64,000 bases of DNA, taken from assembly GCF_000719345.1 (NCBI RefSeq), contig NZ_JOFX01000030.1, positions 1 through 64,000 of the forward strand, in the 5' to 3' direction. Position numbers and translations under genes: made by a program. The stretch comes from Streptomyces sp. NRRL F-2664 (GTDB lineage Bacteria; Actinomycetota; Actinomycetes; Streptomycetales; Streptomycetaceae). This document shows positions 50,621 to 59,684 of this stretch, piece after piece (position 1 is the first letter of the stretch; every line of letters begins with the position of its first letter). The notes beneath the pieces are model-generated. The model was not told the origin of the DNA. It worked only from the letters and a program-made list of their open reading frames with translations, and ran no database searches.

Positions 50621-51182
50621 GCGGATGCAGCTGGAGAGCTGCCGCGCCGGATGTCCCACGGGGCTGGGCGTCCGTGGCAGAAGGCAGGCCGGCCGCGACC
50701 GCGGCGTCGGTTCACCCCGCCCCGACGCTCCGCGCACGAACCGCACGGAATAAACGTATCTCCGGATTCGCATGGGCAAACATGTCCCACAGGGAGGGTC
50801 CGGATGCTCCTTTTCCACCACCAAGACGGTCGCAGCGCCAGTCGTCAGTGGCGCCAGGGGCTGCACAGATATTTTTTTCTGCGGTGCAGGCAGTGGCGGC
50901 GAAACAGCCCATGAGCAGGACCCGCGCAGTGGCCTGGGTGAAAAAGATCAGTGCCCTGCATGCGCCCGGCGAAAAGAGACGCCCCCGCAATCCGCTGCAG
51001 CGTGCTACTGTCGTTTCCAGGTTGCAGTTTTGGCACCCAAAAACTTCGAGCTCCCAGCGGCCTCATCGCCACATTCGAACGCTCGTTGTCTCCGGGTCGT
51101 TTTCCCGGCGGGGCATCATCACGGCGACACGGTGTCCGTGACGCACGGATTCCGGTGTACGGCCCCGAAGAGGAGACACCAC
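50621..51182 (+). other. long gene-free upstream region of the cold-shock gene
   Basis: About 560 bases with no supported gene. It has a run of seven T near 50868-50875, unusual for this genome, and moderately AT-rich patches at 50740-50800 and 51000-51060. This probably holds the promoter and long 5' leader expected of cold-shock genes. Structure was not determined. Confidence 0.45.
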
Positions 51183-51386
51183 ATGGCATCCGGCATCGTG
51201 AAATGGTTCAACGCGGCCAAGGGATTCGGCTTCATCGAGCAGGACGGCGGTGGAGACGACGTCTTCGCCCACTTCTCGAACATCGCCTCCCCCGGCTTCC
51301 GCGAGTTGCGGGAAGGCCAGAAGGTCACTTTCGACATCGCGCGGGGCCAGAAGGGCCCGACGGCCGAGAACATCGTTCTCGCCTGA
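51183..51386 (+). CDS. cold-shock protein (CspA family)
   Basis: A 67-residue single CSD protein. RNP1 KGFGFIEQD and RNP2 VFAHFS motifs are intact: [34 protein letters not shown], then the C-terminal [21 protein letters not shown]. It is an RNA chaperone/transcription antiterminator. The next gene is a DEAD-box helicase, a functionally linked pair in RNA structure control. A terminator lies 20 bases after. Confidence 0.95.
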   Translation: MASGIVKWFNAAKGFGFIEQDGGGDDVFAHFSNIASPGFRELREGQKVTFDIARGQKGPTAENIVLA

Positions 51387-51404
51387 CTCCGACGCGCATT
51401 GCGT

Positions 51405-51442
51405 AGCTGGGGCCCGCATCCCTCGGGGTGCGGGCCCCAGCT
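51405..51442 (+). terminator. Terminator of csp
   Basis: A stem of about 17 bp (51405-51421 with 51426-51442) with GC-rich arms; the sequence just downstream contains a TTTTTT run at 51481-51487. Confidence 0.75.
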
Positions 51443-51699
51443 GCACGCGTTTCCCGGTGTGACGGCGCCGGCGTGACCAATTTTTTCAGGGCCGCAGTCC
51501 GCCGGTCCTCCACCCCATCGATTTCGTGATCAGCGCCTGCATGGCGCCGCCCCCTCGCGGCACATGCGCCCGCACGGCATATCCGCGGGCCGGAGTCGCT
51601 TTTCGCATTCCATTCGGCCTGTTCTCGTAATTCCCTGCACCGCGTTTTCATCCGGGAATTCCTTGATATGTGCCGCATCCGCATCAAGGAAGGTTCTGC

Positions 51700-53208
51700 A
51701 TGAACCGCACACGTACGAACGCCCGCTCTTCCCGCAGCCGGACCGGCGGCCCCGCCTTCGGGACCGCCGCCGGTCCGGAGGGGGGCAGCCGTTTCGGCTC
51801 GTCGGCCCCCGGCCGTTCCACAGGTCCGCGACGCCACTCGGGCGGCCATGGCCTCCGACCCGCCTCAGCGCAGGGCGAGTTCGCCCCGCCGGAGACCACC
51901 ACACCCGCGCTGCCCGCCGTCGAGTCCTTCGCCGACCTCGCCATGCCGGTCGAGCTGCTCGCTGCCCTCGGTGCGGAGGGACTGAGCGTGCCGTTCCCGA
52001 TCCAGGGAGCCACCCTGCCCAACACCCTTGCGGGCCGAGACGTCCTCGGCCGCGGCCGAACCGGCTCCGGCAAGACCCTGGCCTTCGGCCTCGCCCTGCT
52101 GGCCCGCACCGCCGGACAGCGCGCCGAGCCGCGTCGGCCACTGGCCCTGGTCCTCGTCCCCACCCGCGAGCTGGCCCAACAGGTGACCGACGCCCTCACC
52201 CCCTATGCCCGCGCCGTGCAGCTGCGTCTGACCTCGGTCGTCGGCGGCATGCCGATCGGCAGGCAGGCCGGCGCCCTGCGCGCAGGCGTGGAGGTCGTCG
52301 TGGCCACACCGGGCCGGTTGCAGGACCTCGTCGACCGCGGCGACTGCCGGTTGGACCAGGTCGCGATCACCGTTCTGGACGAAGCGGACCAGATGGCCGA
52401 CATGGGCTTCATGCCGCAGGTCACCGCCCTCCTGGACCAGGTGCGTCCCGAAGGGCAGCGGATGCTGTTCTCCGCCACCCTGGACCGCAACGTCGACCTG
52501 CTGGTGCACCGTTACCTGGCCGACCCGGTCGTGCACTCGGTGGACCCCTCGGCCGGTGCGGTGACGACGATGGATCACCACGTACTGCACGTCCACGGCG
52601 CCGACAAGCACCGGACGACGACGGAGATCGCGGCGCGCGAGGGCCGGGTGATGATGTTCCTGGACACCAAGCACGCCGTCGACCGGCTGACCCAGGACCT
52701 GCTGGACAGCGGCGTCCGGGCCGCCGCCCTGCACGGCGGGAAGTCGCAGCCCCAGCGCACCCGCACCCTCGCCCGGTTCAGGACCGGGCACGTGACCGTG
52801 CTGGTCGCGACGAACGTGGCGGCACGCGGCATCCACGTCGACAGCCTCGACCTCGTCGTGAACGTGGACCCGCCGACGGACCCCAAGGACTACCTGCACC
52901 GGGGCGGCCGGACCGCCCGCGCCGGCGAGTCCGGCAGCGTGGTCACCCTCGTCACCCCGAACCAGCGCCGCGGGATGACGCGTCTCATGCAGGCCGCCGG
53001 CATCACACCGCGGACGACCCAGGTCCGCTCCGGCGACGAGGCGCTGAAGCGGATCACCGGCGCCCAGGCCCCCTCCGGCGTCCCGGTCGTCATCACCGCC
53101 CCCGTCGCCGAACGCCCCCGGCGCAGCTCGCGCCCCCAGGGCGGGCGCCGGCCGGCTCCTAGGACCCCCCGCACCAGCGGGCGACAGGGCTCCGACACGG
53201 CGGCCTGA
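51700..53208 (+). CDS. DEAD-box RNA helicase
   Basis: A 502-residue helicase. Motif Q (FPIQ), Walker A GRTGSGKTLAFGL, Ia PTRELAQQ, Ib TPGRL, DEAD box II LDEADQMADMGF, III SATL and VI HRGGRTARAGESG are all present. The N-terminus (1-60) and C-terminus (465-502) are Arg/Gly/Ser-rich, typical RNA-binding tails. Unwinds structured RNA, commonly in cold adaptation and ribosome assembly. The start at 51700 has AAGG upstream; an earlier in-frame ATG is unlikely. It follows csp after a terminator. Confidence 0.92.
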   Translation: MNRTRTNARSSRSRTGGPAFGTAAGPEGGSRFGSSAPGRSTGPRRHSGGHGLRPASAQGEFAPPETTTPALPAVESFADLAMPVELLAALGAEGLSVPFPIQGATLPNTLAGRDVLGRGRTGSGKTLAFGLALLARTAGQRAEPRRPLALVLVPTRELAQQVTDALTPYARAVQLRLTSVVGGMPIGRQAGALRAGVEVVVATPGRLQDLVDRGDCRLDQVAITVLDEADQMADMGFMPQVTALLDQVRPEGQRMLFSATLDRNVDLLVHRYLADPVVHSVDPSAGAVTTMDHHVLHVHGADKHRTTTEIAAREGRVMMFLDTKHAVDRLTQDLLDSGVRAAALHGGKSQPQRTRTLARFRTGHVTVLVATNVAARGIHVDSLDLVVNVDPPTDPKDYLHRGGRTARAGESGSVVTLVTPNQRRGMTRLMQAAGITPRTTQVRSGDEALKRITGAQAPSGVPVVITAPVAERPRRSSRPQGGRRPAPRTPRTSGRQGSDTAA

Positions 53209-53214
53209 GAACGC

Positions 53215-53658
53215 GTGTTCGCCGAAACCGACCCTTCTCCCCAGGTGGCACTCTTGACGATGATCACGATCCAGCCCCGCTCGGTGAACGCCGACCCTGT
53301 GCACCGGACGGTGGGCGACGCGATGGAGGCGGCCGGTCCGCAGCTCGGTGACGACATGACGATCGAGGTGGCCCTGGCCGTGATGGCCGGCGCCCGCGCG
53401 GGTCATCTGCTCGTCCGCGACGAGGACGGCCTGTGCACCGGGCTGATCACCCAGGGCCGGCTCGCCGCCGTCCGGGACAGCGCGGCGTACACGGACCGGG
53501 TCCGTCTGCGCGACGTACTCGGCGAGCGCGGGCCGGTCACCTCGCCCGTGACCACGATCGCCGAAGCCGAACATGCCATGCGCTACCGCAGGCTCGCTGC
53601 CGTGCCGGTTGTCGACGAACAGGGCAGCGCTCTGGGCGTCCTCGCGCTGACGCGCTGA
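53215..53658 (+). CDS. CBS-domain protein
   Basis: A 147-residue protein with two CBS motifs: VGDAMEAAGPQLGDDMTIEVALAVMAGARAGHLLVRD and RLAAVPVVDEQGSALGVLALTR. The pair forms one Bateman module that may bind adenine nucleotides. It starts (GTG 53215) 6 bases after the helicase stop, so it belongs to the same transcript. An alternative start ATG is at 53260. The target is unknown. Confidence 0.8.
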   Translation: MFAETDPSPQVALLTMITIQPRSVNADPVHRTVGDAMEAAGPQLGDDMTIEVALAVMAGARAGHLLVRDEDGLCTGLITQGRLAAVRDSAAYTDRVRLRDVLGERGPVTSPVTTIAEAEHAMRYRRLAAVPVVDEQGSALGVLALTR

Positions 53659-53702
53659 ACCACCTGCAGGGGCTCGGCCGGGCGTCGCGCCCGAGCCGGC
53701 AC

Positions 53703-53736
53703 GAGGGCCCGACCGGCACGCGCCGGTCGGGCCCTC
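53703..53736 (+). terminator. Terminator of helicase-CBS operon
   Basis: A perfect 15-bp stem (53703-53717 with 53722-53736) 45 bases after the CBS stop. Confidence 0.8.
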
Positions 53737-53835
53737 CCGCGTACCCGGCCTGCGATGGAGGGCGCTCCGCGGATCCGAGCCCACCGCGGCGGATGGGTTC
53801 TGGTCGGCGACGGAGAAAATCTATGGCGGCCGTAG

Positions 53836-53864
53836 TAGACATCAGGACGTGGCGTGGGTATGGT
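53836..53864 (+). promoter_or_regulatory. Promoter of the MerR-like gene leader
   Basis: TAGACA at 53836-53841, 17-base spacer, TATGGT at 53859-53864: a good vegetative-type match. Transcription would start near 53871, giving a leader of about 468 bases before the next start codon at 54338. Confidence 0.55.
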
Positions 53865-53870
53865 TTTTCT

Positions 53871-54337
53871 CGTAACCGAGAGAGACCGTAGGGTCCGGCA
53901 GAGACGAACTGCCGGGCAGTAACAACCGCAGTTGTAGTAGGCAGAACGGTGCGGTGGTGGAGTCCCGAAGCCAGGTTGTGAAGGAAGGCGACGGGGCTGA
54001 CGACCGGACCGGGCGGCCCGAAGTGATCAGGGGCCGCCGCGAGCAGTACGCAGTACCAGCAGTGAGCAGTTGATCACCGAGGGAAGAACGGAGGAGCCGA
54101 GCGCCATCAGGATCGCCCGGGCGTAAGCCTTGAGCCCGGGTACCGCAGGACATCGATAGTGAGGTGGTCTCCGGTCAAGCAACCGCGATCCCCGCACTCC
54201 CGGCAGCATCTCGGCCGGGTCGGCGGAAAGACGAGGTCGGCGCAGTATCAGGGCCGACAGATGGTGTAGTAGTTCCTTCGGGGCCCTGGTGCCGTACGGC
54301 ATCAGGGCCCCTCCATGCGTTCCGCGAGAGAGGTGCA
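53871..54337 (+). ncRNA. long 5' leader, candidate structured RNA
   Basis: A 467-base region with no supported protein. Its last part has a near-perfect 32-base hairpin (54280-54295 pairs with 54296-54311) 15-26 bases before the ribosome site GAGAGG of the next gene. That position is suited to control of translation or termination. The rest includes several G/C-rich inverted repeats. Identity with a known riboswitch is not claimed. Confidence 0.45.
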
Positions 54338-54673
54338 ATGACAGCAGACGACTCGTTCGGCCGTCTCGACGACGACGACTACCCCGCCTACACCATGGGC
54401 CGGGCAGCAGACACGATCGGTACCACCCAGGGCTTCCTCCGCGCCCTCGGAGAGGCCCGCCTGATCACCCCGCTCCGCTCCGAGGGCGGCCACCGCCGCT
54501 ACTCCCGCTACCAGTTGCGCCTCGCCGCCCGCGCTCGGGAGCTCGTGGACCAGGGCACCCCCATCGAGGCCGCCTGTCGCATCATCATCCTTGAGGACCA
54601 GCTCGAAGAAGCACAGCGCATCAACGCCGAGTACCGCCGCGCCGCCGAGTCGTCCGCGCCGCCCTCGGCCTGA
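54338..54673 (+). CDS. MerR-like helix-turn-helix protein
   Basis: A 111-residue protein: DDYPAYTMGRAADTIGTTQG, FLRALGEARLITPLRSEGGHRRYSRYQLRLAARARELVDQG is the winged HTH of MerR-type, followed by a coiled coil. It lacks an effector domain, so it is a short DNA-binding protein (BldC-like or MerR-like). The start ATG at 54338 follows GAGAGGTGCA. Its ~470-base leader is a special feature. Confidence 0.8.
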   Translation: MTADDSFGRLDDDDYPAYTMGRAADTIGTTQGFLRALGEARLITPLRSEGGHRRYSRYQLRLAARARELVDQGTPIEAACRIIILEDQLEEAQRINAEYRRAAESSAPPSA

Positions 54674-54733
54674 ATCGAGTGCGCCCGTCCCCGGGCCATG
54701 GGCGCCGGGGAGTGCGGCGCCTAGGATCGCGGC

Positions 54734-55678
54734 ATGGCGCTGCTCATGGGGGACGTGGACCGGTTCGAGGCCGCCAGGCCTCGGTTGGAGGCCATCGCGT
54801 ACCGGCTGCTCGGGTCGGCGGGCGATGCGGAGGACGCGGTGCAGGAGACGTTCCTGCGCTGGCAGGCGGCGGACGGCGGGCACATCGAGGTGCCCGAGGC
54901 CTGGTGGACGAAGGTGTTGACCAACCACTGCCTCAACCAGCTGACTTCGGCCCGTGCCCGGCGGGAGACGTACGTGGGGCGCTGGCTTCCCGAGCCGCTG
55001 CTCGAAGGCGATCCGATGCTCGGGCCGGCCGACACGGCCGCCCAGCGCGAGTCGGTGTCGTACGCCGTCCTCGTCCTGCTGGAGCGCCTGACGCCCAACG
55101 AGCGTGCCGTGTACGTCCTGCGGGAGGCCTTCGACTACCCGCACCGGGAGATCGCCGAGATCCTGGACGTCAGCGAGGCCGCCAGCCAGCAGATCCACCA
55201 CCGGGCCAAGAAGCACGTCGCGGACGGCCGGGTGCGCACCGAGATCGACAGGGGCGCGGCCCGGCGGATCGTCGAGGAGTTCCTGGCCGCCGCGACCAGC
55301 GGCCGTACCGAACCCCTCGTCCGGCTGCTCACCCAGGACGCCGTCGCGGTGGGCGACGGCGGCGGCAAGGTCCCGGCCCGCGCGAAGGCGTTCGAGGGCG
55401 CCCTCGCGGTCGCCACGTTCCTGCGCGGCCTGTTCAAGCCCGGCAAGGCCAAGCGGGCCATCGTCGGCGGCACGCCCGAGATCTACGCCACGACCGCCAA
55501 CGGCGGCCCCGCCATCGCCGCGGTCGTCGACGGCCGGCTCGTCGGGATCACCTGCCTGGACGTCACCGCGGACGGCATCGTGGCGGTCACCAGCCAGGTC
55601 AACCCCGACAAGCTCGTGCGCGCGACCCAACGGTGGGCTGCCGCGGACCACGGGGAGGGCCCGCTCCACACCCTGTGA
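54734..55678 (+). CDS. ECF sigma factor, SigJ/ECF41 type with SnoaL-like C-terminus
   Basis: A 314-residue sigma factor. Sigma2: YRLLGSAGDAEDAVQETFLRW; sigma4: LERLTPNERAVYVLREAFDY, PHREIAEILDVSEAASQQIHHRAKKHV. After these, residues 185-300 form a SnoaL/NTF2-like domain (VEEFLAAATSGRTEPLVRLL; ITCLDVTADGIVAVTSQVNPDK), as in ECF41 factors, where the extension modulates activity and no classical anti-sigma is needed. The usual partner genes of ECF41 are COE oxidoreductases. A hairpin separates it from the flavoprotein gene downstream. Confidence 0.93.
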   Translation: MALLMGDVDRFEAARPRLEAIAYRLLGSAGDAEDAVQETFLRWQAADGGHIEVPEAWWTKVLTNHCLNQLTSARARRETYVGRWLPEPLLEGDPMLGPADTAAQRESVSYAVLVLLERLTPNERAVYVLREAFDYPHREIAEILDVSEAASQQIHHRAKKHVADGRVRTEIDRGAARRIVEEFLAAATSGRTEPLVRLLTQDAVAVGDGGGKVPARAKAFEGALAVATFLRGLFKPGKAKRAIVGGTPEIYATTANGGPAIAAVVDGRLVGITCLDVTADGIVAVTSQVNPDKLVRATQRWAAADHGEGPLHTL

Positions 55679-55684
55679 GGCCCG

Positions 55685-55714
55685 GCGTCACGCCGCGACG
55701 CGCCGGCGTGACGC
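55685..55714 (+). terminator. Hairpin after the ECF41 sigma gene
   Basis: A perfect 11-bp stem (55685-55695 with 55704-55714) 7 bases after the stop. Confidence 0.6.
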
Positions 55715-55813
55715 AGGTCACACACGGAGCCTGTCAGGAATCGCGGGGCTGCCCGGTTCAAGGTGCGACACCACGCCGGCCCACGGCGGACCCGCCCAGA
55801 CAGGAGCACGGAC

Positions 55814-57025
55814 ATGGAGCACCGCATCGTCGTCCTCGGAGCCGGATACACCGGTGCCGTAGCCGCCGGCCGTCTCGCCAGGCGGCTGCACCGCGAGGAC
55901 GTCCGGATCACCCTCGTCAACCCCGAGCCCGACTTCGTCGAGCGCGTCCGGCTGCACCAGCTGGCCGCCGGCCAGGAACTCCGGCCCCGGCCGTTGGACG
56001 CGATGTTCGCGGGGACGGGGGTGGCGGTGAAGCTCGCGAAGGTGACCGCCGTGGACGTGGACCGCAGGACGGTGTCGGTCTCCGCCACAGGCGCAGCGGA
56101 CGCCGCCGAGCCGGAGGAACTGGAGTACGACACGCTGGTCTACGCCCTCGGCAGCGGCCGGCACGACGGGGGCGTCCCCGGTGCCGCCGAACACGCCCAC
56201 GAGGTCTCCAGCCGCCCGGGCGCCCTCCGCCTGCGCGACCGCCTCGCCGCCCTGGGACCCGGCCGGCCCGTGGTCGTGGTCGGCGGCGGCCTGACAGGGC
56301 TGGAGGCCGCGACGGAGATCGCCGAGGCCCGCCCGGACCTCGACGTCTCCCTGGCCGCGGGCGGCGGCCTCGGCGACTGGCTGTCGGAGAAGGGCCGCGC
56401 CCACGTGCGCAGGACGGTGGACGGGCTCGGCGTCACGGTCCACGAGCACGCCGTGGTCGACGCGGTGGAGGCCGACCGCGTCACGACCGCCGACGGCCGG
56501 ACCGTCCCCGCCGACGTCACCGTCTGGACCACCGGGTTCGCCGTCCACCCCATCGCCCTGGCCACCGCACTGGAAGTCACCGACGGCGGCCGGATCGTGG
56601 TCGACGCGACGATGCGCTCGGTCTCGCACCCGGACGTGTACGCCGTGGGTGACGCGGCGACGGCGACGGGCCCCGGCGGCAAGCCGCTGCGCATGTCCTG
56701 CGCCTCGGGCGTCCCGATGGCCTGGCAGGCCGCCGACGCGATCGCCGCGCGGCTCGCCGGCACCAAGGTCCCGCGCGTCCCCATCCGCTACTTCCAGCAG
56801 TGCATCTCCCTGGGGCGCAAGGGGGGCCTGATCCAGTTCGTCACCGCCGACGACCGGGCCGTCGACAGGGTCCTGACCGGCCGCGCGGCCGGCTTCTACA
56901 AGGAGCTGATCTGCAAGGGCGCGACCTGGGGCGTGGCCCATCCGACCGCGGGCCTGCCCACCCGGCGCCGCCGGGTCGCGCAGCAGCGGGCCGGGAGCCC
57001 CGCCCGGGCCCGGGCCGCGGCCTGA
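55814..57025 (+). CDS. NDH-2-like FAD/NAD oxidoreductase
   Basis: A 403-residue flavoprotein. N-terminal FAD-binding GAGYTGAVAAGRLA, NAD site VVVVGGGLTGLEAATEIAEAR, and the second FAD motif HPDVYAVGDAATAT. It resembles type II NADH dehydrogenases but lacks an obvious membrane segment near the C-terminus. GGAG precedes ATG at 55814. ECF41 sigma factors commonly control a neighbouring oxidoreductase, so this is the likely target. Confidence 0.87.
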   Translation: MEHRIVVLGAGYTGAVAAGRLARRLHREDVRITLVNPEPDFVERVRLHQLAAGQELRPRPLDAMFAGTGVAVKLAKVTAVDVDRRTVSVSATGAADAAEPEELEYDTLVYALGSGRHDGGVPGAAEHAHEVSSRPGALRLRDRLAALGPGRPVVVVGGGLTGLEAATEIAEARPDLDVSLAAGGGLGDWLSEKGRAHVRRTVDGLGVTVHEHAVVDAVEADRVTTADGRTVPADVTVWTTGFAVHPIALATALEVTDGGRIVVDATMRSVSHPDVYAVGDAATATGPGGKPLRMSCASGVPMAWQAADAIAARLAGTKVPRVPIRYFQQCISLGRKGGLIQFVTADDRAVDRVLTGRAAGFYKELICKGATWGVAHPTAGLPTRRRRVAQQRAGSPARARAAA

Positions 57026-57298
57026 CCCCGCCGAGTCCACCCGCCACCGCCCACCCTCCGCGGCCTGCCTACCCCGTCCCGGCAGGGCCGCAGGCCCGGG
57101 TGGGCGGGGTGGGGCCGGCCGATGCGCCTCCGCCGCGGGCCGCCGCCGATACGTTCCGCCGGGTGGGGCCACGACCGCCGTGTCGGCGTGGGTGGGGGCG
57201 GCAGCGCCAGGAGGATGTTGGCCGACGCTGCCCGGGAGCTCCCGCGAGTACCGTGGGAAGGGCATCCGGGGCCGCACCGGCGGATGGGGATGACAGGC

Positions 57299-58096
57299 GT
57301 GTCGACATCGAGTCACGAAACGTTCGGCGCACCCTGCTGGGTGAGCCTCATGGCCCACGACGTCGGCGCGGCCCAGGCCTTCTACAGTGCGGTCCTCGGC
57401 TGGCGGTTCGGCAACGACCGGCTCGGCGGGGGCTTCGCCGTCGGCTTCAGCGACGGGATCCCGGTGGCCGGCCTGGGTTCCATGCCCGCCGGCGTCACGG
57501 TCCCGGTCGCCTGGACGCCGTACTTCGCCGTGGACGACGCCGACGTCACCGCCGCGCGCATTCTGGAGCGCAGCGGGACCGTCGCCGTCGGGCCGCTGGC
57601 CTTCGGTACGGGACGGGCGGCGCTCGCCGCCGACCTGGACGGTGCGGTCTTCGGGATCTGGCAGGGCGACGCCATCCCCGACTGGGGCATGGGCGGCGAG
57701 GCCGCCCCCGCCTGGCTCGAACTGCGCACGCGCAACGCCTTCGACGCCGCCATCTTCTACGGCGAGGTCCTGGAATGGGCCTGCGCGCAGGCCGGCTGCT
57801 GCGAGGTCGCCTACATGGAGGAGGACAACCGCATCCTGCTGCGCCACGCAGACCGTACGGTGGCCCGCCTGCACGGCGGGACGCTCGCCCAGGCCCCGGA
57901 CCCGGACCTGCGGCCGCGCTGGCAGGTGCACTTCCGGGTGCCCGACCTCGAAACCGCGGTGAAGGCCGCGACCGGGCTCGGCGGCACCACCGTCTCCGTG
58001 ACGGACAGTGGCGCGGACCCGTACGAGGTCACCCTGCGGGATCCCGAGGGCGCGCTGTTCGGGATCGTCGGACCGGCCGCTTCCGTTCCCTTCTGA
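57299..58096 (+). CDS. VOC (glyoxalase-fold) protein with two modules
   Basis: A 265-residue protein with duplicated VOC modules: ETFGAPCWVSLMAHDVGAAQ, FYSAVLGWRF, and PAWLELRTRNAFDAAIFYGEVLEWAC. Such proteins bind metals or drugs, or catalyse isomerisation or extradiol cleavage; the substrate is unknown. GTG at 57299 matches the usual start; the in-frame ATGs 15 and 9 bases earlier are alternatives. A spacer of about 270 bases precedes it. Confidence 0.8.
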   Translation: MSTSSHETFGAPCWVSLMAHDVGAAQAFYSAVLGWRFGNDRLGGGFAVGFSDGIPVAGLGSMPAGVTVPVAWTPYFAVDDADVTAARILERSGTVAVGPLAFGTGRAALAADLDGAVFGIWQGDAIPDWGMGGEAAPAWLELRTRNAFDAAIFYGEVLEWACAQAGCCEVAYMEEDNRILLRHADRTVARLHGGTLAQAPDPDLRPRWQVHFRVPDLETAVKAATGLGGTTVSVTDSGADPYEVTLRDPEGALFGIVGPAASVPF

Positions 58097-58311
58097 CCCC
58101 TCCCCCGCGCGCTCCCTCCCCCTCCGGACCACCCCTCCCCTGCCGGTCCCCCCTCCGCCCCGTCCTGGCGGACGGCTGGCACGGCGTCACCTGGAGGGCC
58201 CAGCCCAACGGGCGCGACCGGTGACGGCCTGTGTCCAATGGCAGGGCATGGCTTTCCTGCCGCGCCCTGCACCTGCTCCGTCCTTGCCCGTCGTCCCCGG
58301 GAGTGCTTTCC

Positions 58312-59658
58312 ATGAGCGAGCCGTCCCCGTCACCCGGCGACCAGCCCGCCGCGGCGCCGGCTGCCCGCCCGCCCGCCGAGCGCGACGGGTCCCGCGGGGG
58401 GCGGATCGCGAAGAGCGCCGTCTCGGCGGTGCTGATCACGCTGACGTGCCTGCTCGTCCCGCTCTCGCTGCTCACCGTCTGGGTCCACGACATCGTCCTG
58501 GACACCGACCGGTACGTCTCGACGGTCCAGCCGCTCGCGTCGAACCCGGCGATCGAGGAGGCCGCCGTGGGCCGCATCACCAAGGCGGCCGACGTCCGCG
58601 TGGACGGCTCCCGGGTCACGGCCGACCTGGCGAAGTGGCTGGAGTCCCAGGGGCTGCCGCCGCGCGTGGGCGCCGCCGTCAAGGCGCTGGGTCCGCAACT
58701 GGACGCGGCGGCCGACCAGGTCGTCTCCAAGGTGGCGACCCGGTTCGTGGAGAGCGACCGCTTCGAGAACGTCTGGACGGCGGCCAACCGGGCCGCCCAC
58801 AACGCCGTCGTGCACGCGCTCACCGGCAAGGGCCGCGGCGCGGTCGGCGTCGACGGAGGCACCGTCACCCTGGACGTCGGCGAGGCCGTCGACAAGGTGA
58901 AGGAGGAACTCGTGGCCGCCGGAGTCTCCCCGGCGTCCAAGATCCCTGAAGTCGACAAGCAGATGGTGCTGTTCCAGAACGACAAGCTGGGGCAGATCAG
59001 GGGTGCGGTGCGGTTGCTCGACGTCCTCGGCAACTGGCTTCCCGTGCTCACCGTCGTGCTCGGCGCGGCCGGCGTCCTGCTGGCGCGGCGCCGCCGCCGG
59101 GCCCTGGTGACCACCGCCCTGTGCTCGGCCCTGGCCTGTCTGCTGGTCGCCGTCGTCCTGGCCGTGGGCCGCCGCTACTACCTCGACCACCTGCCCCCGG
59201 AGGTCCAGTCCCCGGCCGCGGCGGCGGCCGTCTTCGACACGCTGGTGCGGTTCCTGCGGGTCAGCCTGCGGACCGCCATCGTCCTCGGGGTCGTGGTGGC
59301 GCTCGGCGCCTACCTGTCCGGAGCGGGACGGCTGCCGCGCGGGGTGCGCGGGCGGGCCGACCGTACGGCCGACTCGGCGGCCCGGTGGGGCGCCGGGCAC
59401 GGGCTGCGCACCGGGGGCGCGGGCCGGTGGGTGGAGGCCCACCGCCACGCACTCACCCTGGGCGTGCTGCTCGTCATCGCGCTCGTGTTCGCGCTGTGGA
59501 ACCACCCGACGGTGCTGACGGTGCTCCTGCTGGTGCTGATCCTGCTCGTGGTCCTCGCCGTACTGGCCCTGCTGGCGGCCGGCGGCCGCATCGCCGACGT
59601 GCCGGGCGCACCGGCGGGCCGCCCGGACCGCGGCCCGGGCGGCCCGGACCGCGGCTGA
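58312..59658 (+). CDS. multi-helix membrane protein
   Basis: A 448-residue protein. It starts with a Pro/Ser-rich cytoplasmic tail, then a helix at about 36-60 (AVLITLTCLLVPLSLLTVWV), a long outer domain (65-235; helical, with VKEELVAAGVSPASKIPEVD), and four more helices (about 240-260, 268-288, 315-335 and 385-430). The last residues are Gly/Pro/Arg-rich. I recognise it only as a widespread actinobacterial hypothetical protein family; no catalytic motif is seen. Confidence 0.72.
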   Translation: MSEPSPSPGDQPAAAPAARPPAERDGSRGGRIAKSAVSAVLITLTCLLVPLSLLTVWVHDIVLDTDRYVSTVQPLASNPAIEEAAVGRITKAADVRVDGSRVTADLAKWLESQGLPPRVGAAVKALGPQLDAAADQVVSKVATRFVESDRFENVWTAANRAAHNAVVHALTGKGRGAVGVDGGTVTLDVGEAVDKVKEELVAAGVSPASKIPEVDKQMVLFQNDKLGQIRGAVRLLDVLGNWLPVLTVVLGAAGVLLARRRRRALVTTALCSALACLLVAVVLAVGRRYYLDHLPPEVQSPAAAAAVFDTLVRFLRVSLRTAIVLGVVVALGAYLSGAGRLPRGVRGRADRTADSAARWGAGHGLRTGGAGRWVEAHRHALTLGVLLVIALVFALWNHPTVLTVLLLVLILLVVLAVLALLAAGGRIADVPGAPAGRPDRGPGGPDRG

Positions 59659-59684
59659 ACCGGCGGAGGGGCCGGGAAGTGAGC

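Noticed and set aside
53842..54153. Open frames in the 53.8-54.3 kb leader as possible small proteins
   Set aside because: No ribosome site or recognisable motif; the promoter and hairpin favour a non-coding leader.
55679..55813. ECF41-type promoter (TGTCACA with CGTC) before the NDH-2-like gene
   Set aside because: TGTCAGG and GGTCACA are present but no CGTC element stands at the expected spacing.
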